A stretch of DNA of 53,010 bases, taken from NCBI GenBank assembly GCA_947457615.1, contig CANGWK010000024.1:1-53010 (forward strand), written 5' to 3'. Shown piece by piece: positions 17,120-26,751 of the stretch. Numbering within the stretch: position 1 is the stretch's first letter; each line of letters starts with the position of its first letter. A model generated the notes under the pieces. The model had not been told where the DNA came from, made no database searches, and worked only from the letters and a program-made list of their open reading frames with translations. The translations under genes were made by a program, and so were the position numbers. The stretch is from Flavobacteriaceae bacterium (GTDB taxonomy: Bacteria; Bacteroidota; Bacteroidia; Flavobacteriales; Flavobacteriaceae).

Positions 17120-17467
17120 ATGAAAGGCGGAGTAATTAACATATTAAAAGCAAGATTTCTAGTAAATGAAGATGCCACTAAAACCTGGCGCTTTCTTCTT
17201 TTTTTGGTTGTATTGGCTATAATGATGATTGCTAATTCACACCAATACGATCAAAAAATATTTAAAATTGCAGATTTGACTAACGAAGTAAAAGAATTGC
17301 GATCCGAGTTTGTAGACCGACGTTCGGAGTTAATGAAATTACGTATGGAGTCTACGGTTTCTGAAAAAATGAAAAAAAGAGGAGTGCTTTCATCGCAAGT
17401 GCCACCACAAAAAATAAAAGTTAAAAAAACAGAAGAAAAAAGTTTCTTTAAAAAATTATGGCAGTAG
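17120..17467 (+). CDS. ftsL: FtsL-like cell division protein
   Basis: A 115-residue bitopic protein: cytoplasmic start, one membrane helix (about 23-39, WRFLLFLVVLAIMMIAN), then a heptad-rich periplasmic helix (about 50-90, ADLTNEVKELRSEFVDRRSELMKLR), ending in a Lys-rich tail. Its place between rsmH and ftsI, its size and topology are those of FtsL, which links FtsQ/FtsB to FtsW-FtsI at the septum. Sequence alone is too short and divergent for certainty. It overlaps ftsI by 10 bases, so translation is coupled. Confidence 0.82.
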   Translation: MKGGVINILKARFLVNEDATKTWRFLLFLVVLAIMMIANSHQYDQKIFKIADLTNEVKELRSEFVDRRSELMKLRMESTVSEKMKKRGVLSSQVPPQKIKVKKTEEKSFFKKLWQ

Positions 17468-19464
17468 AAGATAAATATATTTCTTACCGAATTTATTTGG
17501 TTGCATCCGTTGTCTTTTTGATGGCGGTTGCAATTACTATTAAATTAACTAATATCCAATGGGTTCATGGTGATCAATATAGAAAATTAGCGAAAGAAAG
17601 AACAGTTAAAACTTTTGTAATTCAGGCTAATAAAGGAAATATTTATTCTTCTGACGGTAGTCTTTTGGCAACTTCTATACCAAATTACACTATTCGTTTT
17701 GATGCTGTTGCTCCTAAGGAAGAAGATTTTGAAAAAAATGTAAAACCACTTTCGGATGATTTAGCAAAATTATTAGGTAAACCAAGTTCGTATTTTCAGG
17801 CATTATTGCGTAAAGCAAGAAACAATAAAAACCGTTACACCTTAATTGCAGAAAAATTAAGTTATACAGAATATGCTAAATTAAAAACGTTTCCATTGTT
17901 TGAAAAAGGTGCTAACAGAGGTGGAATTATTGTCGATGCACAAACAGTAAGAGTGCATCCAATTGGACAAATTGCCGAAAGAACTATTGGATACGATAAA
18001 TTAAACGAAGAAGGAATTCGCAAACAAGTTGGAATTGAAGGTGCTTTTGGAAAATATTTGAACGGTAAAGATGGCAAAATTTTAAAACAAAAAATTGCTA
18101 AAGGACAATGGAAACCGATTAGAGATGTGAATGAAGTGGATCCTCAAGATGGCTATGATGTAATTTCTAGCATTGATGTTTTTATTCAAGATATTGCCCA
18201 CCACGCATTACTAAAACAGTTGGAAGAATTTAAAGCAGAACACGGTTGTGTGGTAGTTATGGAAACCAAAACGGGTCAAATAAAAGCCATTTCCAATTTA
18301 GGAAAAGATGCTACAAGCGGTAATTATTACGAGACCGAAAATTATGCAATAAAGGAAGCTCACGAGCCAGGTTCTACTTTTAAATTGGTAGATTTAATAG
18401 CATTATTAGACGATAAAAAAGTAGATACAAGTAGAGTTTATGATAGTAATGGGGGAGTAATAATAATTAAAGGAGATAAAGTTCGAGATTCGCATGAAGG
18501 AGGTTATGGAAAAATATCTTTAGCAAAAGGGTTTGAAGTTTCTTCTAATACAGTTATGGTGCAGGCGGTTTATCAAAATTACAGAAACAACCCAAAACAA
18601 TTTTTAGATCGTATAGATCGAATGGGATTGAATAAACCTTTAGGACTTCCAATTCAAGGTGAAGGAATTCCAATAATTCCGCATCCTTCTGATAAAAGAT
18701 GGAGCGCATTAGCATTGCCTTGGATGGCATTTGGATATGGAGTTGCGGTAACGCCATTACAAACTTTGACCTTGTATAATGCTGTTGCAAATAATGGAGA
18801 AATGGTGAAGCCACAATTTGTTTCGGAAATTAAAGAATGGAATAAAACAATAAAAAAATACGACAAACAAGTAATTAATCCGAAAATATGTTCGGAAGAA
18901 ACTATCAAAAAAGTCAAAGCCGTAATGTTAAACGTTGTTAAACGAGGAACTGCTGCAAAATTATTTTCTAAAGATTTTTCTATGGCAGGAAAAACAGGAA
19001 CAGCTCAGGCAAATTATGCGACAAATGGAGGTTCGGAGAAACATTATATATCTTCTTTTGTTGGGTATTTTCCAGCAGAAAATCCTAAGTATTCTTGTAT
19101 TGTAGTGGTGCATAAACCAGATATTTCAAAAAATAATTACTATGGTGCCGATGTTGCAGGACCTGTATTTAAAAGAATAGCACAAAAAATATTTACAGAT
19201 GCGCCTTCAACAAATGAAATAAAAAATATAGATCGGAAGATTGCAATACAAGAAAACAATTACAAAGAAAACGATCCTAAAGCTAGGGAAATCAATTCGA
19301 CTATCCCCAATGTAAAAGGTATGTCAGGTATGGATGCTGTTGCAATTTTGGGAAATCTAGGGATTAAAGTTAAGGTTAAAGGAATAGGAAAAGTAAAAAG
19401 GCAATCGGTTCCAGCAGGGGAGGCAATAAATAAAAACACCACAATAATATTAGAATTATCGTAG
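17458..19464 (+). CDS. ftsI: Septal peptidoglycan transpeptidase FtsI (PBP3) with PASTA domain
   Basis: Class B penicillin-binding protein that cross-links septal peptidoglycan. The 668-residue protein has an N-terminal membrane helix (about 10-28), a dimerisation/pedestal domain (about 60-230), and a transpeptidase domain with the three active-site motifs S306-TF-K309, S362-S-N364 and K512-T-G514. Residues about 610-668 form a PASTA domain (IPNVKGMSGMDAVAILGNLG...), common in Bacteroidota and Gram-positive enzymes but absent from the E. coli protein. It starts inside the end of the ftsL-like gene; murE follows after 39 bases. Confidence 0.96.
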   Translation: MAVEDKYISYRIYLVASVVFLMAVAITIKLTNIQWVHGDQYRKLAKERTVKTFVIQANKGNIYSSDGSLLATSIPNYTIRFDAVAPKEEDFEKNVKPLSDDLAKLLGKPSSYFQALLRKARNNKNRYTLIAEKLSYTEYAKLKTFPLFEKGANRGGIIVDAQTVRVHPIGQIAERTIGYDKLNEEGIRKQVGIEGAFGKYLNGKDGKILKQKIAKGQWKPIRDVNEVDPQDGYDVISSIDVFIQDIAHHALLKQLEEFKAEHGCVVVMETKTGQIKAISNLGKDATSGNYYETENYAIKEAHEPGSTFKLVDLIALLDDKKVDTSRVYDSNGGVIIIKGDKVRDSHEGGYGKISLAKGFEVSSNTVMVQAVYQNYRNNPKQFLDRIDRMGLNKPLGLPIQGEGIPIIPHPSDKRWSALALPWMAFGYGVAVTPLQTLTLYNAVANNGEMVKPQFVSEIKEWNKTIKKYDKQVINPKICSEETIKKVKAVMLNVVKRGTAAKLFSKDFSMAGKTGTAQANYATNGGSEKHYISSFVGYFPAENPKYSCIVVVHKPDISKNNYYGADVAGPVFKRIAQKIFTDAPSTNEIKNIDRKIAIQENNYKENDPKAREINSTIPNVKGMSGMDAVAILGNLGIKVKVKGIGKVKRQSVPAGEAINKNTTIILELS

Positions 19465-19503
19465 CATTCAACCTGAAAAAGGAAAGAAGCAAAAAGAGAA
19501 AAA

Positions 19504-20970
19504 ATGAATCTATTGTTAAAAGACATATTATATAAAGTTAGTATCGAAGCGGTAAAAGGTTCGACAGATATATCTGTAAACAAAATCGAATTTGATTCTA
19601 GAAAAGTTCAAGAGAACGATGTTTTTGTTGCAATAAGAGGGACTATTTCTAACGGTCATGATTTTATCGATAAATCAATAACTCTAGGTGCCGTTGTAGT
19701 TGTTTGTGATACTTTTCCGGATGTAATATCACCAGGAATTACTTACATTCAGGTGAAAGACACCAATTCGGCTTTGGCTCTTATGGCCTCTAATTATTTT
19801 GAAAATCCTTCATCCAAACTACGATTGGTAGGGGTTACAGGAACTAATGGTAAAACAACGATTGCTTCGTTATTGTATCAATTATATAAAAAAGCGGGCT
19901 ACAAAGTGGGTTTGCTTTCTACCGTAAAAATTATGGTGGATACTTTAGAATATCCTGCAACACATACCACTCCGGATTCTTTGACCATCAATTATTATTT
20001 AAATGAAATGATTGAAGTGGGTTGCGAGTATTGTTTTATGGAAGTCAGTTCCCATGGAATTCATCAAAAACGCACTGAAGGATTACATTTTGAAGGTGGC
20101 GTTTTTACTAATTTATCGCACGATCATTTAGACTACCACCCAACTTTTGCAGAATATAGAGATGTTAAAAAATCGTTTTTTGATCATTTGCCAAAAACAG
20201 CTTTTGCATTAACCAATGTTGATGATAAAAATGGTTCTGTGATGTTCCAAAATACTGCTGCAAGAAAGCTAACCTATGCATTAAAATCGTATGCCGATTA
20301 TAAAGCACAGATATTAGAAAATCAATTGTCCGGCTTGTTATTGAAGGTTAATGATAATGAAGTTTGGGTAAAATTAATAGGAACATTCAATGCCTATAAT
20401 TTATTAGCAATCTATGGTACTGCTGTCGAATTAGGAATGGATAGTTTGGAAGCTTTGCGTTTATTATCAGAATTAGAAAGTGTTTCGGGACGTTTTCAAT
20501 TCATAGTTTCCAAGGATAAAATAACCGCAATTGTTGATTACGCGCATACTCCGGATGCCTTGCAAAACGTATTGAATACCATCAGTGATATTCGGACTAA
20601 AAATGAACAATTAATAGCAGTAGTTGGGTGTGGCGGGGATAGAGATAAAACTAAAAGACCAATCATGGCTAACATTGCTTCGCAAATGAGTGATAAAGTA
20701 ATTTTCACTTCGGATAATCCTAGAACCGAAAATCCGGCTATAATTATTACCGAAATGGAAGCAGGAGTAGAGCCACAAAATTATAAAAAAACGCTTTCTA
20801 TTGAAGATAGAAAACAAGCAATAAAAACCGCTTGTCAATTAGCAAATGCTAATGATATAATACTGATTGCAGGCAAAGGGCATGAAACCTATCAGGAAGT
20901 AAATGGCATAAAACACCATTTTGACGATATGGAAACCGTAAAAGAATTATTAGAACAATTAAATAAATAA
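19504..20970 (+). CDS. murE: UDP-MurNAc-L-Ala-D-Glu:meso-diaminopimelate ligase
   Basis: MurE adds the third residue of the peptidoglycan stem peptide in the cytoplasm. The 488-residue protein has the Mur ligase layout: N-terminal UDP-binding domain, ATP loop G113-TNGKTT, central domain with EVSSHG, and C-terminal domain. The DNPR motif (in TSDNPRTENP) marks enzymes that add meso-diaminopimelate and not lysine, so the wall is mDAP type as expected for this phylum. It follows ftsI and precedes mraY with a short repeat-bearing spacer. Confidence 0.96.
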   Translation: MNLLLKDILYKVSIEAVKGSTDISVNKIEFDSRKVQENDVFVAIRGTISNGHDFIDKSITLGAVVVVCDTFPDVISPGITYIQVKDTNSALALMASNYFENPSSKLRLVGVTGTNGKTTIASLLYQLYKKAGYKVGLLSTVKIMVDTLEYPATHTTPDSLTINYYLNEMIEVGCEYCFMEVSSHGIHQKRTEGLHFEGGVFTNLSHDHLDYHPTFAEYRDVKKSFFDHLPKTAFALTNVDDKNGSVMFQNTAARKLTYALKSYADYKAQILENQLSGLLLKVNDNEVWVKLIGTFNAYNLLAIYGTAVELGMDSLEALRLLSELESVSGRFQFIVSKDKITAIVDYAHTPDALQNVLNTISDIRTKNEQLIAVVGCGGDRDKTKRPIMANIASQMSDKVIFTSDNPRTENPAIIITEMEAGVEPQNYKKTLSIEDRKQAIKTACQLANANDIILIAGKGHETYQEVNGIKHHFDDMETVKELLEQLNK

Positions 20971-21006
20971 AATAGTTGGTTTATGAATGTGGATTTATTT
21001 TTTGAA

Positions 21007-21038
21007 TCCTAAATTCTGAATCGTATAATCCTAAATCA
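21007..21038 (+). repeat. Short word repeat before mraY
   Basis: Degenerate copies of GAATC / AATCCTAAAT occur in a row (GAATC at 14-base spacing) directly upstream of the mraY ATG. The similarity to the other spacers is weaker than at the remaining sites. Confidence 0.45.
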
Positions 21039-21044
21039 ATAAAT

Positions 21045-22271
21045 ATGTTATACTACTTATTTGAATATTTAGATAAAACTTTAGATGTGCCAGGAGCTGG
21101 TGTTTTTCAATACATAACGTTTCGGTCGGCCTTAGCATTAATGTTGTCTTTATTAATTTCTACAGTATATGGAAAAAAAATAATTACGATTTTAAAAAAC
21201 AAGCAAGTTGGTGAAACTGTTCGTGAACTTGGTTTAACGGGTCAAAATCAGAAAGCAGGAACTCCAACTATGGGTGGTTTGATTATTATTATTGCTACCC
21301 TAATTCCGGTTTTGTTGTTAACCAAATTGAATAATATTTATATTGTTTTATTAATTATCACAACTCTTTGGATGGGGACTATTGGGTTTATTGATGATTA
21401 TATCAAAATATTCAAAAAAGATAAAGAAGGTTTAAAAGGAATTTTCAAAGTTATAGGTCAAGTAGGACTAGGACTAATTGTAGGATCGGTACTGTATTTC
21501 CATTCTGGAGTAATGGTGCGTGAAAAATCTGGTATACCTATCACTTTTAATCAAACGGAGAGTTCTATTAGTTCTCAACCAAAAGAGGTTAAATCTACTA
21601 TTACAACCATTCCGTTTATGAAAAATAACGAATTGGAATATGCTAAAATACTAGAACCATTTACAGATGATTATCAAAAATGGGCCTGGTTAATATTCAT
21701 TCCGATTGTTATTTTCATAATAACTGCCGTTTCTAATGGCGCAAATTTAACGGATGGTATTGATGGTTTAGCAGCTGGAACTTCCGCAATATCGGTGCTT
21801 GCTTTGGGTATATTCACCTTTATTTCTGGAAACATTATTTTATCGGGTTATCTCAATGTGATGTACATTCCAAATTCTGGGGAAATGACCGTTTTTGTTT
21901 CGGCATTTGCAGGTGCGTTGGTTGGGTTCCTCTGGTACAATTCGTATCCAGCCTCTGTTTTTATGGGAGACACCGGAAGTTTAACTATTGGCGGAATCAT
22001 TGCTGTATTAGCAATATCCGTAAGAAAAGAAATGTTGTTACCTATTTTATGTGCCATTTTCTTTGTCGAAAGTGCATCCGTAATTATTCAAGTATTTTAT
22101 TTTAAATATACTAAAAAACGATTTGGAGAAGGGAAAAGAATTTTTCTGATGGCACCACTTCACCACCATTACCAGAAAAAAGGCTACCACGAAAGTAAAA
22201 TTGTAACCCGATTTTGGATCATAACCATATTACTAGCAATAGTTGCTATAGTAACTTTAAAACTGAGATAA
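21045..22271 (+). CDS. mraY: Phospho-MurNAc-pentapeptide transferase MraY
   Basis: MraY is the polytopic inner-membrane enzyme that moves phospho-MurNAc-pentapeptide onto undecaprenyl phosphate to make lipid I. The 408-residue protein has about ten membrane helices and the catalytic motifs: FIDDYIK (the Asp pair), [13 protein letters not shown], and the C-terminal HHHYQKKG. A loop of about 60 residues between helices ([17 protein letters not shown]... region) is longer than in proteobacterial enzymes, as in other Bacteroidota. In a typical cluster murD would follow at once; here a four-helix-bundle gene intervenes. Confidence 0.96.
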   Translation: MLYYLFEYLDKTLDVPGAGVFQYITFRSALALMLSLLISTVYGKKIITILKNKQVGETVRELGLTGQNQKAGTPTMGGLIIIIATLIPVLLLTKLNNIYIVLLIITTLWMGTIGFIDDYIKIFKKDKEGLKGIFKVIGQVGLGLIVGSVLYFHSGVMVREKSGIPITFNQTESSISSQPKEVKSTITTIPFMKNNELEYAKILEPFTDDYQKWAWLIFIPIVIFIITAVSNGANLTDGIDGLAAGTSAISVLALGIFTFISGNIILSGYLNVMYIPNSGEMTVFVSAFAGALVGFLWYNSYPASVFMGDTGSLTIGGIIAVLAISVRKEMLLPILCAIFFVESASVIIQVFYFKYTKKRFGEGKRIFLMAPLHHHYQKKGYHESKIVTRFWIITILLAIVAIVTLKLR

Positions 22272-22276
22272 TATTC

Positions 22277-22307
22277 AATTAAAAATTAGTAATTAAAAAT
22301 TAAGAAT
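22277..22307 (+). repeat. Left inverted-repeat arm flanking the four-helix-bundle gene
   Basis: Two copies of AATTAAAAATT at 22277 and 22291 (14-base period) followed by AAGAAT. It matches the inverted right arm 22697-22727 at 27 of 31 positions and lies between the mraY stop and the next ATG. Confidence 0.75.
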
Positions 22308-22314
22308 ATATAGA

Positions 22315-22677
22315 ATGAAGGAAAATATTATTCAACAAAAATCATTTCGGTTTGCAGTTAGAATAATTAATTTATACAAATTATTAACTAACGACAAAAA
22401 AGAGTTCGTGTTAAGTAAACAGATATTAAGAAGTGGGACTTCAATTGGAGCAAATATTGAAGAATCTATTGGAGGCCAATCTGAAAAGGACTTCTTATCA
22501 AAGTTGAGCATATCCTACAAAGAAGCAAGAGAAACAATTTATTGGCTTAAGCTTCTTAAAGAAACAGAATATATTTCTAAAATAGAATTTGAAAGTATTC
22601 ATAATGAAGCAGAAGAAATTTGTAAAATATTGGCAAAAATTATAATAACCCTCAAAGGGAAAATAGTAATCGATTAA
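22315..22677 (+). CDS. Four-helix-bundle protein (S23/IVP family)
   Basis: A 120-residue all-helical protein with the family signature RSGTSIGANIEESIGGQS and KLSISYKEARETIYWLKLL. Relatives include proteins encoded in intervening sequences of 23S rRNA genes and the accessory protein of diversity-generating retroelements; their shared function is not settled, though binding of nucleic acid is suggested for some. Its position is odd: it sits alone inside the highly conserved dcw cluster, between mraY and murD. It is bracketed by 31-bp inverted repeats (22277-22307 and 22697-22727), so it looks like a mobile or shuffled cassette. No rRNA or reverse transcriptase is nearby. Confidence 0.92.
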   Translation: MKENIIQQKSFRFAVRIINLYKLLTNDKKEFVLSKQILRSGTSIGANIEESIGGQSEKDFLSKLSISYKEARETIYWLKLLKETEYISKIEFESIHNEAEEICKILAKIIITLKGKIVID

Positions 22678-22696
22678 GAACTTTAATATCACAATG

Positions 22697-22727
22697 ATTA
22701 TTAATTTTTAATTCTCAATTTTTAATT
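22697..22727 (-). repeat. Right inverted-repeat arm flanking the four-helix-bundle gene
   Basis: On the minus strand this shows two copies of AATTAAAAATT 14 bases apart, mirroring 22277-22307. It ends three bases before the murD ATG. Confidence 0.75.
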
Positions 22728-22730
22728 CAT

Positions 22731-24062
22731 ATGAGGTTAGTAATTCTGGGTGGAGGAGAAAGTGGTGTTGGAACAGCCATCTTGGGAAAGAAAAAAGGAT
22801 ACGATGTTTTTGTGTCCGATTTCGGAAAAATAAAAGATAATTATAAAGAAGTTCTTACAAATAACGATATTAAATGGGAAGAAGAACAGCATACAGAAAT
22901 GTTAATTCTGAATGCGGATGTAGCAATGAAAAGCCCCGGAATTCCTGATAAAGTTCCGATTGTTAAAAAATTAACTGAAAAAGGAATTCCAGTAATTTCT
23001 GAAATTGAATTTGCTGCGCCATTTACTAATGCAATAACTATTGGAATTACTGGTAGCAACGGAAAAACAACCACAACAATGCTTACCTATCATTTGCTAA
23101 AGGAAGCTGGATTGAACGTTGGGCTAGGAGGGAACATCGGAAAGAGTTTTGCGTGGCAAGTAGCAGATGAAAATTTCGATTATTATGTATTGGAATTAAG
23201 CAGTTTTCAATTAGATGGCATAATCAATTACAAGCCACATATTGCAATTATTACCAACATAAGTCCAGACCATCTAGACAGATACGATTATAAATATGAA
23301 AATTACATTGAATCAAAATTTAGAATAACCAAAAACCAAACCAACGACGATTACCTTATATACGATGCGGAGGATGAGGCAATAAATAACTGGTTTCAGA
23401 ACAATAAAGTAAAAGCCCAATTAATACCATTTTCAATTACCAAAAACCTTGAAAAAGGTGTATTTTTAAAAAACAACACTATGGAAATCAACATCAACGA
23501 AGAAGAGTTCTTAATGGAAACCTCTCAAATTGCTTTGGAAGGAAAACATAATATGAAAAATGCAATGGCAGCTACATCGGTTGCTACTATTTTGCGGATT
23601 CGAAAACAAACCATTCGCGAAAGTTTATCCAATTTTCAAGGGGTAGAACACCGTTTGGAAAAAGTGCTTAAAATTCAAAATGTACATTACATAAACGATA
23701 GTAAAGCCACCAATGTAAATGCTACTTTTTTCGCTCTAGACAGCATGACTTCGCCAACCGTTTGGATAGTAGGTGGTGTGGATAAAGGAAACGATTATAG
23801 TGAATTGATGGCATTGGTAAATGAAAAAGTAAAAGCTATTATTTGCCTAGGTATGGATAATAAAAAAATAATAGATGCCTTTGGTAATGTTGTGGATATG
23901 ATGGTAGAAGTAGATAATATGCACGATGCAGTAAATACTGCGCGGCACATAGCCGAAAAAGGAGATGCAGTATTGCTATCGCCAGCATGTGCTAGTTTTG
24001 ATTTGTTTGAAAACTACGAAGACCGTGGCAATCAATTTAAAAGAGAAGTAAGAAATTTGTAA
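22731..24062 (+). CDS. murD: UDP-MurNAc-L-alanine:D-glutamate ligase
   Basis: MurD adds D-glutamate to UDP-MurNAc-L-alanine. The 443-residue protein starts with a Rossmann-like UDP-binding domain (RLVILGGGESGVGTA), then the ATP loop G108-SNGKTTTT, the central domain with ELSSFQLDG and NISPDHLDRY, and the C-terminal domain with NDSKATN and GGVDKGNDY. All expected Mur ligase residues are seen. The start ATG follows directly on a repeat arm, so its ribosome-binding region consists of repeat sequence. Confidence 0.96.
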   Translation: MRLVILGGGESGVGTAILGKKKGYDVFVSDFGKIKDNYKEVLTNNDIKWEEEQHTEMLILNADVAMKSPGIPDKVPIVKKLTEKGIPVISEIEFAAPFTNAITIGITGSNGKTTTTMLTYHLLKEAGLNVGLGGNIGKSFAWQVADENFDYYVLELSSFQLDGIINYKPHIAIITNISPDHLDRYDYKYENYIESKFRITKNQTNDDYLIYDAEDEAINNWFQNNKVKAQLIPFSITKNLEKGVFLKNNTMEININEEEFLMETSQIALEGKHNMKNAMAATSVATILRIRKQTIRESLSNFQGVEHRLEKVLKIQNVHYINDSKATNVNATFFALDSMTSPTVWIVGGVDKGNDYSELMALVNEKVKAIICLGMDNKKIIDAFGNVVDMMVEVDNMHDAVNTARHIAEKGDAVLLSPACASFDLFENYEDRGNQFKREVRNL

Positions 24063-24071
24063 ATAAGGTCT

Positions 24072-24139
24072 TGGATTTTTGGTTTGAGGTATAAGTGAAT
24101 ACCCAAAACCCAGGACCCAAAACCCAAACCCAAAACCCA
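24072..24139 (+). repeat. Inverted word repeat with six CCC tracts before ftsW
   Basis: The right part carries CCC at 24102, 24109, 24116, 24123, 24129 and 24136, separated by three or four bases. The minus strand therefore has six GGG tracts that fit the G-quadruplex rule. The left arm 24072-24088 (TGGATTTTTGGTTTGAG) matches the inverted 24123-24139 at 14 of 17 positions. The array ends three bases before the ftsW ATG. Confidence 0.75.
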
Positions 24140-24142
24140 GAA

Positions 24143-25495
24143 ATGAAAGAACTAATTAACAGTTTAAAAGGAGATAAAATCATTTGGGCATTTGTAGCCC
24201 TTTTGGCGCTATTTTCTTTTATGCCAGTTTTTAGTGCGAGTAGTAACTTGGCTTACATGCGCCATGGGTCTGGAAATGCGTTAACCTATTTGTTAAAACA
24301 TGCCGTACAAATATTTTTAGGATTTATTATAATTTACCAAATACATAAAATTCCGTATCATTATTTTAGAGGAATTTCTATGTTTGTCTTGCCAATTATT
24401 TGGGTGCTTTTATTTTATACTTTATTAAAGGGTACCGTAATTGATGGAGCAAATGCAAGCCGTTGGATGGTAATCCCATTGATAGGAGTCTCGTTTCAAA
24501 CCTCTACTCTGGCAGCAATTGTTTTGTATGTATATGTTGCTCGCTATTTATCCAAAAAACGAGAAACCCCAATAACTTTTAAATCTTCATTATTGGATTT
24601 GTGGCTTCCAGTATTTGTTACCTTAGCTTTTATACTTCCTGCAAACTTTTCTACAGCAGCATTAATTTTTGCAATGGTAATTATGTTGGCGTTCATTGGT
24701 AAATATCCAATTAAATATATTGCCATTATTATTGGTACCGGAATAGCAGCATTTTTTCTTTTTGTAATAGTGGTTATTACTTTTCCAGATGCTTTTAAAA
24801 ATAGAGTTGATACTTGGAAAAACCGAATTGAAAATTTCACTAGCGATAAACCTGGTGAAGATGATTATCAAATAGAGAAAGCCAAAATAGCAATTGCAAC
24901 GGGTGGAATATACGGACTTGGCCCCGGAAAAAGTGTACAGAAAAATTTCCTTCCGCAATCTTCATCCGATTTTATTTATGCAATAATAGTAGAAGAATAT
25001 GGTCTTTTTGGTGCTTTAGCAATTCTAGGATTGTATTTGCTCTTAATGTTACGATTTGTAATAGCTGCTCATAAAGCCAATTCCCTTTTCGGAAAATTAG
25101 TCGTCGTCGGGCTCGGATTTCCAATAGTTTTTCAGGCATTAATTAACATGGCGGTTGCAGTAGAATTATTGCCTGTAACTGGGCAAACCCTACCTTTAAT
25201 TAGTTCTGGTGGAAGTTCCATCTGGATGACTTGCATAGCAATTGGAATTATTTTAAGTGTAACCAAAAAAGACGATGAAATTGCCCAAGAGCTAGATGAG
25301 AAACAAAAACGAGAAGAGGCACTTCAAAAACTAATCGATAAACAAATGCAAGAAGATGAAGCACAAGACGAGGATGAATATCAAGAAAAAGTAAACCAAA
25401 TGAAAGTCTCAATAAAAGATAATTTAACGGAAGAGGATTCGGATGATTATTCAATTACTGAAAATCCGATGCGAGCAGTTAGAAATAAAAAATAA
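24143..25495 (+). CDS. ftsW: Septal peptidoglycan polymerase FtsW
   Basis: FtsW is the SEDS-family glycosyltransferase that polymerises lipid II at the septum together with FtsI. The 450-residue protein has about ten membrane helices and the family motif GQTLPLISSGGSS near the end of the membrane domain. A charged cytoplasmic tail of about 75 residues follows (Glu/Lys/Gln-rich helix, then EEDSDDYS), which could contact other divisome parts. I chose ATG 24143 (MKELINSLKGDK) over a GTG at 24095, because the extra residues would be a literal translation of the CCCAAAA repeat. Confidence 0.95.
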   Translation: MKELINSLKGDKIIWAFVALLALFSFMPVFSASSNLAYMRHGSGNALTYLLKHAVQIFLGFIIIYQIHKIPYHYFRGISMFVLPIIWVLLFYTLLKGTVIDGANASRWMVIPLIGVSFQTSTLAAIVLYVYVARYLSKKRETPITFKSSLLDLWLPVFVTLAFILPANFSTAALIFAMVIMLAFIGKYPIKYIAIIIGTGIAAFFLFVIVVITFPDAFKNRVDTWKNRIENFTSDKPGEDDYQIEKAKIAIATGGIYGLGPGKSVQKNFLPQSSSDFIYAIIVEEYGLFGALAILGLYLLLMLRFVIAAHKANSLFGKLVVVGLGFPIVFQALINMAVAVELLPVTGQTLPLISSGGSSIWMTCIAIGIILSVTKKDDEIAQELDEKQKREEALQKLIDKQMQEDEAQDEDEYQEKVNQMKVSIKDNLTEEDSDDYSITENPMRAVRNKK

Positions 25496-25597
25496 TAGAA
25501 ACTAAAGAAAACGAAGTTTTAAAACTAGTGAAATAATAGGAGGCATTGAATTAGTGTAAATCTGTGCTATTCGTTTAAAAAAGTCAATTAAGGAACA

Positions 25598-26689
25598 ATG
25601 AAAAAATATAAATTCATATTAAGTGGCGGTGGAACAGGAGGACATATATATCCTGCGATTGCCATTGCAAATGAATTAAAATTACGGTTAACGGATGCAG
25701 AAATTTTATTTGTTGGCGCGCAAGATAAAATGGAAATGCAAAAAGTGCCACAAGCAGGTTATAAAATAGAAGGCCTTCGGATAGCTGGATTACAACGAAA
25801 GCTAACCTTTCAAAATTTATTGTTTCCATTTAAATTACTAAGTAGTTTATGGAAGTCAAGAAAAATAATAAAAAATTTCCAGCCAGACGCAGTAATAGGT
25901 ACTGGTGGTTTTGCAAGCGGACCTTTATTGCAAGTTGCCAATAGTTGTAATATCCCAACTGTTATTCAGGAACAAAATTCCTACCCTGGAATTACCAATA
26001 AACTGTTGAGTAAAAAGGCCAATGCAATTTGCGTGGCATATGAAAATTTAGAACGCTTTTTTCCAAAAGAAAAGATTGTTTATACAGGGAATCCGGTCAG
26101 GCAAGATTTGTTAGATATTGATTCTAAAAGAGAAGAGGGCGTTACTTATTTTAAATTGGATGCTGATAAAAAAACACTTTTAGTTCTTGGAGGAAGTCTT
26201 GGTGCCAAGAGAGTAAATCAGCTAATTGAAAAAGAGTTGGATTTTCTTTTAGCAAATGGCATACAAGTTATTTGGCAATGCGGAAAGTTGTATTTTGAGG
26301 AGTATCAAATTTACAACAAAAGAATAAACGTTCAAGTAGTTGCTTTTATTGATAGAATGGATTTAATTTATGCTGTTGCTGATTTTGTGATTTCACGCGC
26401 TGGAGCTTCATCGGTATCCGAATTGTGTTTAGTGGGAAAACCAACTATTTTCATTCCGTCTCCCAATGTTGCCGAAGACCACCAAACCAAAAATGCAAAG
26501 GCAATTGTAGATAAAAATGGAGCAATTCTCTTAAAAGAAATTGATTTAGAAGAAAAGTTTGAAACTACATTTTCTAATTTAATTTCAAATGAAAATTTGC
26601 AAAATGAATTAAGTCTAAACATTAAGAAATTGGCCAAGCCAAATGCCACAAAAGATATAGTTGAAGAAATAATAAAACTAATACAATGA
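25598..26689 (+). CDS. murG: Lipid II synthase (UDP-GlcNAc:lipid I GlcNAc transferase) MurG
   Basis: MurG adds GlcNAc to lipid I on the inner face of the membrane. The 363-residue GT-B protein has the N-terminal [16 protein letters not shown] loop, [18 protein letters not shown], the second glycine loop [11 protein letters not shown], and the UDP-GlcNAc site [11 protein letters not shown]...[14 protein letters not shown]. It is 102 bases after ftsW; that spacer contains a GTGTAAATCTGTGCTATTCG phrase of a kind I recall as dispersed in Flavobacterium genomes. Confidence 0.96.
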   Translation: MKKYKFILSGGGTGGHIYPAIAIANELKLRLTDAEILFVGAQDKMEMQKVPQAGYKIEGLRIAGLQRKLTFQNLLFPFKLLSSLWKSRKIIKNFQPDAVIGTGGFASGPLLQVANSCNIPTVIQEQNSYPGITNKLLSKKANAICVAYENLERFFPKEKIVYTGNPVRQDLLDIDSKREEGVTYFKLDADKKTLLVLGGSLGAKRVNQLIEKELDFLLANGIQVIWQCGKLYFEEYQIYNKRINVQVVAFIDRMDLIYAVADFVISRAGASSVSELCLVGKPTIFIPSPNVAEDHQTKNAKAIVDKNGAILLKEIDLEEKFETTFSNLISNENLQNELSLNIKKLAKPNATKDIVEEIIKLIQ

Positions 26690-26751
26690 CAATTACAATA
26701 GCAATAGCAAAAATCAAATTAAATTGAATTTTGAAATTGACATTGTAATTG
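26690..26751 (+). repeat. Inverted word repeat (hairpin) before murC
   Basis: The arms 26690-26717 and 26724-26751 pair at 23 of 28 positions with a six-base loop. They consist of CAATTACAAT / GAATTTTGAAATT words repeated at 12-13 bases, and the words continue to the ATG at 26774. The first 17 bases, CAATTACAATAGCAATA, are identical to 7269-7285 inside the anti-sigma-like gene. Confidence 0.75.

Noticed and set aside
22315..22677. Four-helix-bundle gene as part of a diversity-generating retroelement or of an rRNA intervening sequence
   Set aside because: No reverse transcriptase, template/variable repeat or rRNA sequence is nearby.
24102..24138. Telomere-like CCCAAAA array as a chromosome end or as a CRISPR fragment
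   Set aside because: It is short, irregular, internal to an operon and lacks spacers of CRISPR size.
24095..24142. GTG start that would lengthen FtsW by 16 residues (NTQNPGPKTQ...)
   Set aside because: These residues are a direct translation of the CCCAAAA repeat; ATG 24143 begins family-like sequence.
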